Source of the DNA: Chryseobacterium luteum
GTDB lineage: Bacteria; Bacteroidota; Bacteroidia; Flavobacteriales; Weeksellaceae
Assembly (NCBI RefSeq): GCF_000737785.1
Contig: NZ_JPRO01000002.1
Location: 124,001-188,000 of the forward strand
Reading direction: 5' to 3'
Length of the DNA: 64,000 nucleotides
Every line of letters starts with the position of its first letter. Within the stretch, counting starts at the first letter, position 1. The notes below the pieces were generated by a model that saw only the letters and a list, made by a program, of their open reading frames with translations, searched no databases and was not told where the DNA came from. Of this stretch, positions 16,987 to 27,200 are shown piece after piece. The translations under genes and the position numbers were made by a program.

Positions 16987-17020
16987 AGTAGATTTACTGT
17001 ATGTGAGTCGGTAATCTGCT
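16987..17020 (+). promoter_or_regulatory. Leader hairpin upstream of rplK
   Basis: AGTAGATTTAC and GTAATCTGCT can pair in the 5' leader between the promoter and rplK. In E. coli ribosomal protein L1 binds the rplKA leader and represses translation; this hairpin is a candidate for a similar site. The L1 contact motif has not been demonstrated here. Confidence 0.35.
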
Positions 17021-17072
17021 GAATAATAAATGCTTCCAAACTCATTAATTATTCAAACTAAAAAAATTAAAA

Positions 17073-17519
17073 ATGGCTAAGAAAGTCTTTAAAATGGTAA
17101 AGCTTCAGGTGAAAGGTGGCGCAGCTAACCCTTCTCCACCAGTAGGCCCGGCATTGGGTTCCGCAGGTGTGAACATCATGGAGTTTTGTAAGCAATTTAA
17201 CGGGAGAACCCAAGATAAGCCAGGGCAAGTTTTACCTGTAGTAATTACAGTATACGAGGACAAATCTTTTGAATTCGTTATTAAAACTCCACCTGCAGCA
17301 ATTCAGTTAATGGATGCGGCTAAGATCAAAGGAGGTTCCGGAGAACCAAACAGAAACAAAGTAGGTTCTGTGTCTTGGGATCAGGTGAAGAAAATCGCTG
17401 AGGATAAAATGACTGACCTTAACTGCTTTACAATGGATTCTGCAGTTTCTATGGTTGCAGGTACTGCTAGATCTATGGGATTAAGAGTAACAGGAACTAA
17501 ACCAACTTTTAACGCTTAA
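17073..17519 (+). CDS. rplK: 50S ribosomal protein L11
   Basis: L11 forms the base of the GTPase-associated centre of the 50S subunit together with L10 and L12. The 148-residue product has the expected [20 protein letters not shown] region at the start (thiostrepton/RelA contact region with its prolines), followed by [16 protein letters not shown]. The C-terminal RNA-binding domain contains [20 protein letters not shown] and ends [14 protein letters not shown]. It is the first gene of the rplKAJL operon, with a consensus promoter about 100 bases upstream. Confidence 0.97.
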   Translation: MAKKVFKMVKLQVKGGAANPSPPVGPALGSAGVNIMEFCKQFNGRTQDKPGQVLPVVITVYEDKSFEFVIKTPPAAIQLMDAAKIKGGSGEPNRNKVGSVSWDQVKKIAEDKMTDLNCFTMDSAVSMVAGTARSMGLRVTGTKPTFNA

Positions 17520-17530
17520 AACTAATAGAA

Positions 17531-18223
17531 ATGGCAAAATTGACTAAAAAGCAAAAGGAAGCTTTAAGCAAAGTAGAAAAAGGAAGAATCTATAACCTTG
17601 AAGAAGGTTCTGCTCTTGTAAAAGAAGTAAACACTACAAAATTTGATGCTTCTGTAGATATCGCTGTAAGATTGGGTGTAGATCCAAGAAAAGCAAACCA
17701 AATGGTAAGAGGTGTAGTATCTCTTCCTCACGGTACAGGTAAAGATGTTAAAGTTTTAGCATTGGTTACACCGGATAAAGAAGCTGAAGCGAAAGAAGCT
17801 GGAGCAGACTATGTAGGTCTAGACGAATATTTACAAAAAATAAAAGAAGGCTGGACAGATGTTGACGTTATCGTTACTATGCCGGCTGTTATGGGTAAAT
17901 TAGGTCCATTAGGTAGAGTATTAGGTCCAAGAGGTCTTATGCCTAACCCTAAATCAGGAACTGTAACTATGGAAATTGGTAAAGCAGTAACTGAAGTAAA
18001 GGCTGGTAAAATTGATTTCAAAGTAGACAAATACGGTATTATCCACGCGGGTATTGGTAAAGTATCTTTCGATGCTGCCAAAATCAAGGAAAATGCTCAG
18101 GAATTAATTTCTACATTGATCAAAATGAAACCAACTGCTGCTAAAGGTACTTATGTGAAGAGCATTTACTTGTCTTCTACAATGAGCCCTGGTATTGCAA
18201 TTGATACTAAATCTGTTAACTAA
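17531..18223 (+). CDS. rplA: 50S ribosomal protein L1
   Basis: L1 forms the mobile stalk that helps release deacylated tRNA from the E site and often acts as translational repressor of its own operon. The 230-residue protein contains [20 protein letters not shown] and [20 protein letters not shown], both hallmarks of L1, and the C-terminal motif [20 protein letters not shown]. It begins 11 bases after rplK, so the two are co-translated. Confidence 0.97.
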   Translation: MAKLTKKQKEALSKVEKGRIYNLEEGSALVKEVNTTKFDASVDIAVRLGVDPRKANQMVRGVVSLPHGTGKDVKVLALVTPDKEAEAKEAGADYVGLDEYLQKIKEGWTDVDVIVTMPAVMGKLGPLGRVLGPRGLMPNPKSGTVTMEIGKAVTEVKAGKIDFKVDKYGIIHAGIGKVSFDAAKIKENAQELISTLIKMKPTAAKGTYVKSIYLSSTMSPGIAIDTKSVN

Positions 18224-18240
18224 TTATAATCCTTAAGACA

Positions 18241-18837
18241 ATGACAAAAGACCAAAAAGTTGTAGCGATACAAGAGATCAAAGACTTGCTTCAGGATGCA
18301 AAAGTAGTTTATGTAGCAGATCTAGACGGTTTGAACGCTGCTAAATCTTCTGACTTCAGAAGACAGGCTTTCAAGCAGAATATTAAAGTAAAAGTGGTGA
18401 AAAATACACTTTTGCAAAAAGCAATGGAACAAATTGACGGAGTAGATTTCTCTGAAATGTTCCAGACTTTCAAAGGGAACTCTGCATTAATGATTGCTGA
18501 AACGGCTAACGCTCCGGCAAAATTAATCAAAGACTTTAGAAAAAAAGAAGAGAAGCCGGCATTGAAGTCTGCTTTTGTACAGGAAACTTTCTATGTTGGT
18601 GACAACAATCTTGATGCTTTAGTAAGCATTAAGTCAAGAGAAGAAATGATCGGTGAAATCATCGGATTACTTCAGTCTCCAATTCAAAGAGTTGTTTCTG
18701 CTCTTCAAAACAAATCTGAAGCTGTAGAGGCTGGCGCTGAAGAAGCTGCTGCTCCTGCTGTGGAAGAAACTCCTGCTGAGGCGGCTCCGGAAGCTCCTGC
18801 TGCAGAAAGCACTGACGAAACGCCAGCTGCTGAATAA
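18241..18837 (+). CDS. rplJ: 50S ribosomal protein L10
   Basis: L10 anchors the L7/L12 dimers to the ribosome stalk. The 198-residue product has the usual N-terminal RNA-binding domain (LLQDAKVVYVADLDGLNAAK, RRQAFKQNIKVKVVKNTLL) and the helix that binds L12 (SPIQRVVSALQNKSEA). After about residue 160 it has an extra acidic, Ala/Pro/Glu-rich tail (EEAAAPAVEETPAEAAPEAP and onward) that makes it about 25-30 residues longer than the E. coli protein. The tail is low-complexity and probably disordered. Confidence 0.95.
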   Translation: MTKDQKVVAIQEIKDLLQDAKVVYVADLDGLNAAKSSDFRRQAFKQNIKVKVVKNTLLQKAMEQIDGVDFSEMFQTFKGNSALMIAETANAPAKLIKDFRKKEEKPALKSAFVQETFYVGDNNLDALVSIKSREEMIGEIIGLLQSPIQRVVSALQNKSEAVEAGAEEAAAPAVEETPAEAAPEAPAAESTDETPAAE

Positions 18838-18883
18838 TTACTCTCAAAAAATTAAATAAATAATCAACAAAAACATTACAACA

Positions 18884-19252
18884 ATGTCAGATTTAAAAAA
18901 TTTAGCTGAAACGCTAGTAAACTTAACAGTAAAAGACGTAAATGAATTAGCTGCTATCCTTAAGGATGAGTACGGAATTGAGCCAGCTGCTGCTGCTGTA
19001 GTAGTTGCTGCAAGTGGTGCAGGTGAAGCTGCTGAAGAAAAGACTGAATTCGATGTAATTCTTAAGTCTGCTGGTGCTTCTAAATTGGCTATCGTTAAAT
19101 TGGTAAAAGATTTAACTGGTGCTGGTCTTAAAGAAGCTAAAGACATCGTAGACGGAGCTCCTGCTGCTATCAAGCAAGGAATCTCTAAAGACGAAGCTGA
19201 AGCTCTTAAGAAGCAATTAGAAGAAGCTGGTGCTGAAGTAGAATTGAAATAA
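18884..19252 (+). CDS. rplL: 50S ribosomal protein L7/L12
   Basis: Stalk protein that recruits translation GTPases; several dimers bind L10. The 122-residue protein has the dimerising N-terminal helices ([20 protein letters not shown]), an Ala-rich hinge ([19 protein letters not shown]) and the C-terminal domain with [20 protein letters not shown]. It ends the ribosomal protein transcript; a strong terminator follows within 25 bases. Confidence 0.97.
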   Translation: MSDLKNLAETLVNLTVKDVNELAAILKDEYGIEPAAAAVVVAASGAGEAAEEKTEFDVILKSAGASKLAIVKLVKDLTGAGLKEAKDIVDGAPAAIKQGISKDEAEALKKQLEEAGAEVELK

Positions 19253-19274
19253 TTTCAGTTTACTATAAAATACG

Positions 19275-19304
19275 AAGCCCGGACAGTAATGTCCGGGCTT
19301 TTTT
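19275..19304 (+). terminator. Terminator after rplL
   Basis: A 10-bp GC-rich stem, AAGCCCGGAC with GTCCGGGCTT, closes the loop AGTAAT and is followed by a T run. It separates rplL from rpoB, which share a transcript in many bacteria. Confidence 0.92.
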
Positions 19305-19494
19305 GTTGTGCCGTATTTTTAACGTTTCATACAATTGGTAATCGTATTTTAATATGTTTAGTTTATATGATTTCATATTTTATTATTTTTATATATTCAA
19401 TGAATATTTGCATTTTTTATTGTTTATTATTTACTAATATATTTGTTTTTATTTAAAAATTAGTATTTAAAATGCGTTTTCATTATAAATTTAC

Positions 19495-19502
19495 TATATT
19501 TG
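19495..19502 (+). promoter_or_regulatory. Promoter -7 box of the inserted secreted-protein genes
   Basis: TATATTTG is a perfect TAnnTTTG. No -33 TTG is clear. The likely first gene begins with TTG 22 bases later. The preceding stretch, 19305-19494, is very A/T-rich and holds no gene. Confidence 0.6.
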
Positions 19503-19523
19503 TATCGAAAAAACACACATCAT

Positions 19524-19922
19524 TTGAAAAGAAGTTACTTTATCTTCTATGGCTGTGCCATAGCATATTGTATCAGTATGCTGTTTGCATGGCAGATAGG
19601 AACTCTCAGTACATCTTTAGCAGTACAGGATTCTACTGTACTATCATACTGCCTTTATAAAACAGGTGACCCCACAGAAAATTCAAAAAAAGATAAGGTT
19701 CCTGATGTTGGCCGTATTTCTAAGTTAGATTCAGGTATTAATTCTCTATTATACAGTGATTTGGAAACTTTGCAGCAAAAACCTTATGTTTTACTGAAGA
19801 TCCAAAAGGTTTTGAACGGTTTCGATTTTATAATTAAGGATCCCAAATCTGATTATGCCAGAGATAGGTATTTACCAATTACTTTAACGAAATCAATATT
19901 GCCGCTCTTTATTCGGGTGTAA
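19524..19922 (+). CDS. Hypothetical membrane-anchored or exported protein, possibly frameshifted
   Basis: I chose TTG at 19524 because the earlier TTG at 19500 lies inside the promoter. The product begins with three residues and then a hydrophobic stretch (YFIFYGCAIAYCISMLFAWQ) that could be a signal or anchor. A polar region with VQDSTVLSYCLYKTGDP follows. I do not recognise a family. Near 19868-19872 the sense switches: the neighbouring frame gives FTNYFNEINIAALYSGVKRF, which looks more protein-like than the annotated end. A lost T in the run there would explain it, but the alternative frame overlaps the next gene until 20043. It probably shares a transcript with the two secreted-protein genes downstream. 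Confidence 0.45.
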   Translation: MKRSYFIFYGCAIAYCISMLFAWQIGTLSTSLAVQDSTVLSYCLYKTGDPTENSKKDKVPDVGRISKLDSGINSLLYSDLETLQQKPYVLLKIQKVLNGFDFIIKDPKSDYARDRYLPITLTKSILPLFIRV

Positions 19923-19970
19923 AAAGATTTTCCTCTCTAAAACATAAAAAAAACAACAAATATCATTTTA

Positions 19971-21128
19971 ATGAAAAAGAAATTATTAACACTCGCGGTC
20001 TTATCTTTTACAGGATATCTCATAAATGCACAGGTTGGAATTAATACAGGTGTTCCTCAGGCTACATTGGATGTGGTAGGGTTTCCGGGAACTAAACCTG
20101 ATGGTATTATTGCGCCAAGGCTTTCATTGACACAACTGACTGCCAAGACTTATGCTTCTGCTCAAACAGGAGCTATAGTATATGTAACGACCATTGATGC
20201 TACTCCTTCCGGTTCGACGATTAACGTAACGGCTCCGGGGTATTATTATTTTAATGGGACAATATGGGTGTTTATTACACCTTCAGACTGGCATACCACC
20301 GGAAATTCAGGAATTACTGCCGCCAGCGGTGCGGTGGGAGCTGCCATTTCGACCGGAGATTTTTTAGGAACAAAAGATTCCCAGAATTTGGTAATTGCTA
20401 CAGCTAATTCAGTAAAAGGAATTTTAGATATTGACGGAACTTTTAAGGGTGGTAATAACAGCACTTCGGGACCGTATGCTTCCTTTGTATGGGGATCAAA
20501 CAACACACTATCCAATACAGCATCTTCCAATGTTATATTAGGTAGAGGCAATACTGTTTCTGCCCAGGGACCGAATTTCCCGGGTGCAGCAATAGGGTAC
20601 AATAATTATTTAGTTAATGGAGCCAAAGCTATCGGAAATAATAATGGCGTGAGACTCAGCGATGGGACTGTACAAAATCTGAATGGAGCAAACGCATTAG
20701 CTTTTGGAAATTATAATTATGGACTTGGTGCTGCTTTTGGAAACCAGAATTATTCAAATGGATATGCCATAGGAAGCGGAAATACAGTAGGTGCTAATAA
20801 TTATGCTTTTGGTAGCGCCAATACTGCAAATGCAACTGCCCAATCTATGGTGTTCGGATTCAGCGGTACGGTAAGTGCTAATGACCAGTCGGTATATGCT
20901 AACAAATCACATATCTTTTTTGGTCAGGGAAATGCAGCGACCACAATTGTGGGGCTTAATATGATACCTACGGCTGATATCACAACAGGAGCTGCCATCC
21001 AGATGAAAGGAATTGCTTCCGGTGCAAATGCGGGCTGCTCTTCACTTGAAGAAGGTGCGATCAGGTACAATGTTTCCCAGCATGTCCATGAAGGATGTAA
21101 TGGAACTAACTGGAAAGCTTTATACTAA
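19971..21128 (+). CDS. Secreted protein with YadA-head-like repeats
   Basis: Exported protein of 385 residues with signal peptide MKKKLLTLAVLSFTGYLINA. The start of the mature protein (VGINTGVPQATLDVVG) is a common opening of flavobacterial secreted proteins. Residues of about 160-320 carry short Gly/Asn/Ala-rich repeats of the type AIGNNNG, AFGNYNYG, AFGNQNYSNG, AIGSGNTVGANN and VFGFSGTV, which resemble the beta-roll head repeats of trimeric autotransporter adhesins. The C-terminus (SLEEGAIRYNVSQHVHEGCN) is typical of surface or tail-fibre-like proteins in this group and lacks a clear T9SS domain. Adhesion is a reasonable guess. It lies between rplL and rpoB, probably in an operon with the next gene, 42 bases away. 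Confidence 0.65.
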   Translation: MKKKLLTLAVLSFTGYLINAQVGINTGVPQATLDVVGFPGTKPDGIIAPRLSLTQLTAKTYASAQTGAIVYVTTIDATPSGSTINVTAPGYYYFNGTIWVFITPSDWHTTGNSGITAASGAVGAAISTGDFLGTKDSQNLVIATANSVKGILDIDGTFKGGNNSTSGPYASFVWGSNNTLSNTASSNVILGRGNTVSAQGPNFPGAAIGYNNYLVNGAKAIGNNNGVRLSDGTVQNLNGANALAFGNYNYGLGAAFGNQNYSNGYAIGSGNTVGANNYAFGSANTANATAQSMVFGFSGTVSANDQSVYANKSHIFFGQGNAATTIVGLNMIPTADITTGAAIQMKGIASGANAGCSSLEEGAIRYNVSQHVHEGCNGTNWKALY

Positions 21129-21170
21129 TTAAAAATAACACAAACCTTAATAAAAACAAAAAACAAAAAA

Positions 21171-23768
21171 ATGGCAAAAAAATTATTCGAGAAATTTGCA
21201 GTAATGCTGTTGATATTTATGATGTCAGCGGCGATATCTGCTCAGAAAGGGTATGAGCCTATCCGTGGGATGGGTGTAGAAGCTAAACCTGTAAACAATT
21301 CAGGTATTTGTCTGGCATGCTATAACGGAAGTATGAATCCGGTAGTGGATGCCAACTTAGACAATAGTGTAAGTATGGGGAACTTTGCTTCCCTGTTAAG
21401 CGGAAACGGTATATCTGTGAAAAACACAAATACTACCTATCCGGCAGGATATATCACTGGTTTTAACGTGGATTTGGGGACAAGCTTCATCACAGCAGAA
21501 CTTTTGAGCTCATTAAGAATCAGCACGTACAAAAACGGTGTACTTCAGGAAACGACTACCAGTGGTACATTGTTATCTGTTCCTGCATTCGGAGGGAGTA
21601 AGAACAGAATCTTCCTGCATTTAAGAACAACAAGAGAATTTAACGAAGTAAGGTTATACCAAACTAACGTACTCTCTGTATTCAGTGCAATGAATGTGTA
21701 TTATGCATTTGCATTTGATCCTGCTAAAGTTCCTGTTGACAATAATGGTATCTGTGATGATATTATTGCAGGAAGCGGTGTAGATGGTAATATATCCGGA
21801 AGCAGCAGTTTCCTTGCTCCTCTTTCTTTCATTCAGAATAAAGAAAGAATAGGAGACGGTGATAAAAATTCTTACGGATCTATTGTATTGCCTGCCGGGC
21901 TTCTTGGATCTTATTCAGTAGGAGTATTAGACAAAAACCAGATTTATCCTGCGGGAAACAAAACAGGTTTTGTGATTTCTCCGGATGATGAAGGAAAGCT
22001 TTTAAGCGCAGAATTCCTGAAAAACATTACTGTAGAAACTTATCTATATGGTAAATTACAGGATTCCAGAGCATTATCTGATGGTGGTGGATTGATTAAC
22101 ATTAAAGTTTTAGGTTTTGGTTCAGGAAAACAGAAAGTTACCCTTACAGCTTCCAAGCCTTTTAACGAAGTGCGTTTAAAAGTTACGCAGACTTTAGGTG
22201 TTAATTTTGGATCTTTAAAAGTGTACTATGCATTTGAAGAGCCTGCAGCTTGCGACTGTAATGATAAAATTCAGACAAGTGGTTCTGCAATTGCAGGAAA
22301 CCTGGTAACAGGAGGTAACTGGACTTCCGGTCCTGGACTTTTTGGTCTTATTTTAGCAAAAATGGTAGATCCGGGAGCTATTGTAGATACCAACACATCC
22401 AATTATGCTACAGCAACTATTCCGGCTGCTTCACTCTTGAGTATTTTCTCGGCGTATGCTACAGTAAGCAGCAATAATGTGCTTCCTGCCAATACTTATG
22501 CGGGATTCACATTAGAAAAAGCTGCGAATTTAATCGGGGTAAGTGTACTTGAAAATATTACGGTAACACTTTACAATAATAATACCCAGACAGATGTTTT
22601 CACCAGTACTGGGAGTTTATTCAGTGGTAATTTCTTCACTACGGATTCTAATAAATTTTATGTAGGAGGTAAGGCAACCAAGCCTTTCAACCGTATGAAA
22701 ATTACTTTCCACAGTGGTACAGGGGTGCGTTTTCCTCAGAACTATTATATCTATAATGCGTTTGCAAGCAGAGACGATGATAACGATGGAGTGGCAAACT
22801 GCTTCGATCAGTGCCCTAACGGTAATGACAGCATTGATAGCAACGGTAATGGTATTCCGGATTGTGCAGAAGGATGTACGGCGGTAAATGACAAGTCTCC
22901 TAATATTGATACAGACGGTGACGGAACTGTGGATGCATGTGATTTAGATTCTGATAATGACGGTATTTTGGATTCTGCTGAAGATCTTAATGGAAATGGT
23001 CTGTTTGATGATGATGATATAGAAGGAAACATTTTTGTGACTCCGGTATTAGGAGATGGAATTGCTGCTTATTTAGATTTGGATTCTGATAATGATGGCA
23101 TCTTGGATTTATTTGAATCAGGTATTCCTACTTCAGTAGTCAACCAGATTGATGCAGATCATAACGGTATTATCGACAGCGGAGTTGCTGTAGGAAATAA
23201 TGGTTTTGCAGATATCTTGGAAACTACACCGGATTCAGGAATTCTGAAATATCCTCTTAAAAATACCAATGGAGATAATACACCGGATTTCGTTGATTTA
23301 ATGTCTAACGGTACCGATTATGATCTGTATGCTATTGGAAAAGGTAATTTAGATGATCTTGGTTCAGGATTTATTTCCAGAATTAATGATACTGATAAAG
23401 ACGGTATCCAGGCTGTTGTAGATACAGATCTTGTGAAAAGAGGATCGCCTAATTCTCCGCTATCTCCTAATGCTGCCCTGTCCAAGAATGGTGGATCGGC
23501 TGCAAGAGGAATAGCTAACTCTGATGTTACTTCAGTTTCAAATGATATCAATGTATATCCTAACCCGGTAAAATCAGGTGAAAACCTAAATGTTAAATCT
23601 GAAGAAGGCGGAATTTATACATTGTTCTCTGCCCAGGGGCAGTTGATCAAATCAGATAAATTCTCCGGTAATGCTGAAATCAGTACAGCTTCATTACCTG
23701 CAGGTATTTATATTGTGAAGATAGAAACCAAGTCAACAATGAAATCTTATAAAATCATTGTAAAATAA
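21171..23768 (+). CDS. Large T9SS-secreted protein with three repeated beta domains and TSP3-like calcium repeats
   Basis: Secreted protein of 865 residues with signal peptide ending at AAISAQ. Three related domains of about 130-145 residues follow one another (roughly residues 60-185, 215-360 and 395-540). Each contains a YPAG- or LPAN-type turn, a TAEL/SAEF...ITVETY strand region and a closing motif FNEVRL or FNRMKI with YYAFA or YNAFA. I know no name for this domain. A calcium-binding stretch with DxDxDG loops follows (DDDNDGVANCFDQCPNGNDS, DSDNDGILD). The end is a T9SS type A domain (NVYPNPVKSGENLNVKSEEG to SYKIIVK). Calcium-stabilised surface adhesion or scaffolding is plausible. A terminator follows. 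Confidence 0.75.
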   Translation: MAKKLFEKFAVMLLIFMMSAAISAQKGYEPIRGMGVEAKPVNNSGICLACYNGSMNPVVDANLDNSVSMGNFASLLSGNGISVKNTNTTYPAGYITGFNVDLGTSFITAELLSSLRISTYKNGVLQETTTSGTLLSVPAFGGSKNRIFLHLRTTREFNEVRLYQTNVLSVFSAMNVYYAFAFDPAKVPVDNNGICDDIIAGSGVDGNISGSSSFLAPLSFIQNKERIGDGDKNSYGSIVLPAGLLGSYSVGVLDKNQIYPAGNKTGFVISPDDEGKLLSAEFLKNITVETYLYGKLQDSRALSDGGGLINIKVLGFGSGKQKVTLTASKPFNEVRLKVTQTLGVNFGSLKVYYAFEEPAACDCNDKIQTSGSAIAGNLVTGGNWTSGPGLFGLILAKMVDPGAIVDTNTSNYATATIPAASLLSIFSAYATVSSNNVLPANTYAGFTLEKAANLIGVSVLENITVTLYNNNTQTDVFTSTGSLFSGNFFTTDSNKFYVGGKATKPFNRMKITFHSGTGVRFPQNYYIYNAFASRDDDNDGVANCFDQCPNGNDSIDSNGNGIPDCAEGCTAVNDKSPNIDTDGDGTVDACDLDSDNDGILDSAEDLNGNGLFDDDDIEGNIFVTPVLGDGIAAYLDLDSDNDGILDLFESGIPTSVVNQIDADHNGIIDSGVAVGNNGFADILETTPDSGILKYPLKNTNGDNTPDFVDLMSNGTDYDLYAIGKGNLDDLGSGFISRINDTDKDGIQAVVDTDLVKRGSPNSPLSPNAALSKNGGSAARGIANSDVTSVSNDINVYPNPVKSGENLNVKSEEGGIYTLFSAQGQLIKSDKFSGNAEISTASLPAGIYIVKIETKSTMKSYKIIVK

Positions 23769-23789
23769 TTTCCAGATTCTATAGAATGA

Positions 23790-23818
23790 AAGGCTGTCCT
23801 TAGGGACGGCTTTTTTTT
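23790..23818 (+). terminator. Terminator after the secreted-protein genes
   Basis: A stem of about 9 bp, AAGGCTGTCC with GGGACGGCTT through one G-T pair, closes a very small loop and is followed by eight T. It insulates rpoB from the inserted genes. Confidence 0.88.
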
Positions 23819-23858
23819 ATGACTGGAGTTTTAATGATCTCAGAATGAATAGGTTTTA

Positions 23859-23890
23859 TTTGTCTATGTGAATGAAATTTTGTACCTTTG
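23859..23890 (+). promoter_or_regulatory. rpoBC promoter
   Basis: TTTG (23859-23862), a 20-nt spacer and TACCTTTG (23883-23890) match the flavobacterial consensus. It would give rpoB its own long 5' leader of about 330 nt. Confidence 0.72.
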
Positions 23891-24229
23891 TCCCTCTTTT
23901 GGCGCGAATAATTGTTTGTAAATCTATAAAATATTGGAAATCAGTTCTTTCATGGAATAATGAAAGAAGTTTCTCATATATAGATACTGCGGCGGATTCT
24001 GCCTCAAAAGTAAGTAAAAATATTTTGCATTACGCTGTGAAAAGATATACCAGCGTTGCAGTTAGAAGTTAGATTAAAGATTTTTTAGAATAAAGAACAA
24101 AGAATAAAGACCGATAATTGCGCCAAAATTTTCTTACTTATTCTTTTCTCTTTCATCTTTTCTCTTTTTGTCTTCTTCTGATATTTTTTAATGAATCAAA
24201 ATATTTTTTAACCCTTTCTTAAAAGTTTT
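23891..24229 (+). promoter_or_regulatory. Long rpoB leader
   Basis: No convincing gene lies here; a 66-codon frame at 23872-24072 starts inside the promoter and looks random. The leader contains a hairpin at about 23947-23968 (CTTTCAT with ATGAAAG) and a second possible stem around 24030-24058 (ACGCTG with CAGCGT). Downstream is a pyrimidine-rich stretch. In E. coli the rplL-rpoB gap carries an attenuator and an RNase III site; a similar role here is only a possibility. Confidence 0.4.
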
Positions 24230-27200
24230 ATGAGTAAAACAACAGCAACTACAAGGGGGAATCAGAGAATTAACTTCTCATCAGCTAAAGGAAAAATCAT
24301 TACTCCGGACTTCCTGGACATCCAGCTTGAGTCTTTCAGAGATTTTTTCCAGCTTGATACCCTTCCAGAAGACAGAACAGACGAAGGTTTATACAGAACC
24401 TTCCAGGAAAACTTCCCGATCACCGATTCTAGAAATCAGTTCGTATTGGAATTCCTTGATTATCTGGTAGATTCTCCACGTTATTCAATTAACGAGTGTG
24501 TGGAAAGAGGACTGACGTATTCAGTGCCCCTTAAAGCAAGACTTAAATTGTATTGTACAGACCCTGAGCACGAGGATTTCCAAACAGTGGTTCAGGATGT
24601 GTATTTAGGCCCGGTTCCTTATATGACGCCTAGTGGATCTTTCATCATCAATGGTGCTGAAAGAGTTATTGTTACGCAGCTTCACCGTTCACCTGGTGTA
24701 TTCTTCGGACAGACTTACCACGCTAACGGAACCAAACTTTACTATTCAAGAATTATCCCTTTCAAAGGATCTTGGATGGAATTTACAACCGATATCAACA
24801 GCGTAATGTACGCGTATATCGACCGTAAGAAAAAGTTACCATTAACAACCCTTTTAAGAGCTATCGGTTACGAATCTGATAAAGATATCCTTCAGATCTT
24901 CGACCTTGCTGAAGAAGTGAAAGTTTCTAAAGCTGCCCTTAAAAAAGTAGAAGGAAGAACATTGGCTGCGAGAGTATTGAACACTTGGTTCGAAGATTTC
25001 GTAGACGAAGATACTGGTGAGGTAGTTTCTATCGAAAGAAACGAAATCATCCTGGACAGAGAAACGATCCTTGAAAAAGAACATTTGGATCTTATTCTTG
25101 ATGCTGGTGTGAAATCTATCCTGATTCACAAAGAAAATGCAAATGAATTCTCTATCATCCAGAATACATTACAGAAAGACCCTACGAACTCTGAAAAAGA
25201 AGCAGTAGAGTATATCTACCGTCAGTTAAGAAATGCAGATCCGCCAGATGAGGAAACTGCAAGAGGAATCATTGAAAAATTATTCTTCTCTGAGCAAAGA
25301 TATTCATTGGGTGAAGTTGGACGTTACAGACTAAACAAAAAATTAGGTCTTAATATCCCAACTACAACTGAGGTTCTTACAAAAGAAGATATCATTGCGA
25401 TCGTAAGACACCTGATCGAGCTTGTGAACTCTAAAGCTGAGGTTGATGATATTGACCACTTATCAAACAGAAGAATCAAAACTGTTGGTGAGCAATTGGC
25501 AGGACAGTTCGGTGTAGGTCTTTCAAGAATTGCAAGAACAATCAAGGAAAGAATGAACGTTAGAGATAACGAAATCTTTACTCCGCTTGATCTTGTAAAT
25601 GCTAAGACATTAACATCAGTAATTAACTCGTTCTTCGGTACCAACCAGCTTTCTCAGTTCATGGACCAGACCAACCCTCTATCAGAAATCACGCATAAGC
25701 GTAGACTTTCTGCCCTGGGACCTGGTGGTTTATCAAGAGAAAGAGCAGGTTTCGAGGTTCGTGACGTTCACCATACCCACTACGGAAGAATTTGTCCGAT
25801 TGAAACTCCGGAAGGACCAAACATCGGTTTGATTTCATCTTTAGGGATCTATGCTAAAATCAATACCTTAGGTTTCATCGAAACTCCATACAGAAAAGTA
25901 GAAAACAGTACAGTAGATTTACATGCTGATCCTATTTATCTGAATGCTGAAGATGAAGAAGATAAAGTAATTGCCCAGGCAAACGTTGAATTAAATGATA
26001 GCGGAGCATTCTTAACAGACAGAATTATTGCCAGATTAGATGGTGATTATCCTGTAGTTGAGCCTTCTCAGGTTAATCTTATCGACGTTGCACCAAACCA
26101 GATTTCCGGTATTTCAGCTTCATTGATTCCGTTCCTGGAACATGATGATGCGAACCGTGCATTGATGGGATCCAACATGATGCGTCAGGCCGTTCCTCTA
26201 TTGAAGCCACAAGCTCCAATCGTAGGTACAGGTCTGGAACAGCAGGTAGCCAAAGATTCAAGAATCTTGATCAATGCTGAAGGTACAGGTGTTGTAGAAT
26301 ATGTAGATGCTGATAAGATCACTATTAAATATGAAAGAAGTGCTGACGAAGATTTAGTACAATTCGAGTCTGCTACCAAAACATATAACCTGACTAAGTT
26401 CAGAAAAACCAACCAGAGTACTACCATTACCCTGAGACCAAACGTAAGAGTAGGTGAAACGGTACAGAAAGGACAGGTGCTTTGCGACGGTTATGCTACT
26501 GAAAACGGAGAATTGGCTCTTGGTAGAAACCTTGTGGTAGCGTTCATGCCTTGGAAAGGATACAACTTTGAGGATGCAATCGTAATCAACGAAAAAGTGG
26601 TGCGTGAAGACTGGTTTACTTCAATCCACGTAGATGAATATTCACTTGAAGTTCGCGATACCAAACTAGGTATGGAAGAGCTTACAGCAGATATTCCTAA
26701 CGTTTCAGAAGAAGCTACTAAAGATCTTGACGAGAACGGGATGATCAGAATTGGGGCCGAAGTGAAGCCTGGAGACATTATGATCGGTAAGATCACTCCA
26801 AAAGGTGAATCTGATCCTACTCCTGAAGAAAAACTTCTTAGAGCCATCTTTGGTGACAAAGCTGGTGATGTGAAGGATGCTTCATTGAAAGCTGACTCTT
26901 CATTAAGAGGTGTTGTGATCAACAAAAAACTGTTCTCCAGAAACATTAAAGATAAAAAGAAGAGAACTGAAGAAAAACTTAAACTTGAAGAAATTGAAAA
27001 CACTTACAAGGCTAAGTTTGATGAGTTAAGAAACACTTTAATTGAAAAATTAAATACACTGGTAGGCGGTAAAACTTCTCAGGGAGTTACCAACGACCTG
27101 GATGAGGAAATCATCGGTAAAGGTGTGAAATTCACTCACAAATTATTGACTTCAGTTGAAGATTATGTAAACGTAAGCGGTGCAGACTGGACGGTAGATA

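Noticed and set aside
23872..24072. Possible 66-residue ORF upstream of rpoB
   Set aside because: It starts inside the rpoB promoter and its product looks random; treated as leader.
25600..25800. Search for rifampicin-resistance changes in rpoB
   Set aside because: The [19 protein letters not shown] region shows the usual wild-type residues.
26491..27003. Minus-strand frame of 170 codons rich in Ser
   Set aside because: A shadow of rpoB.
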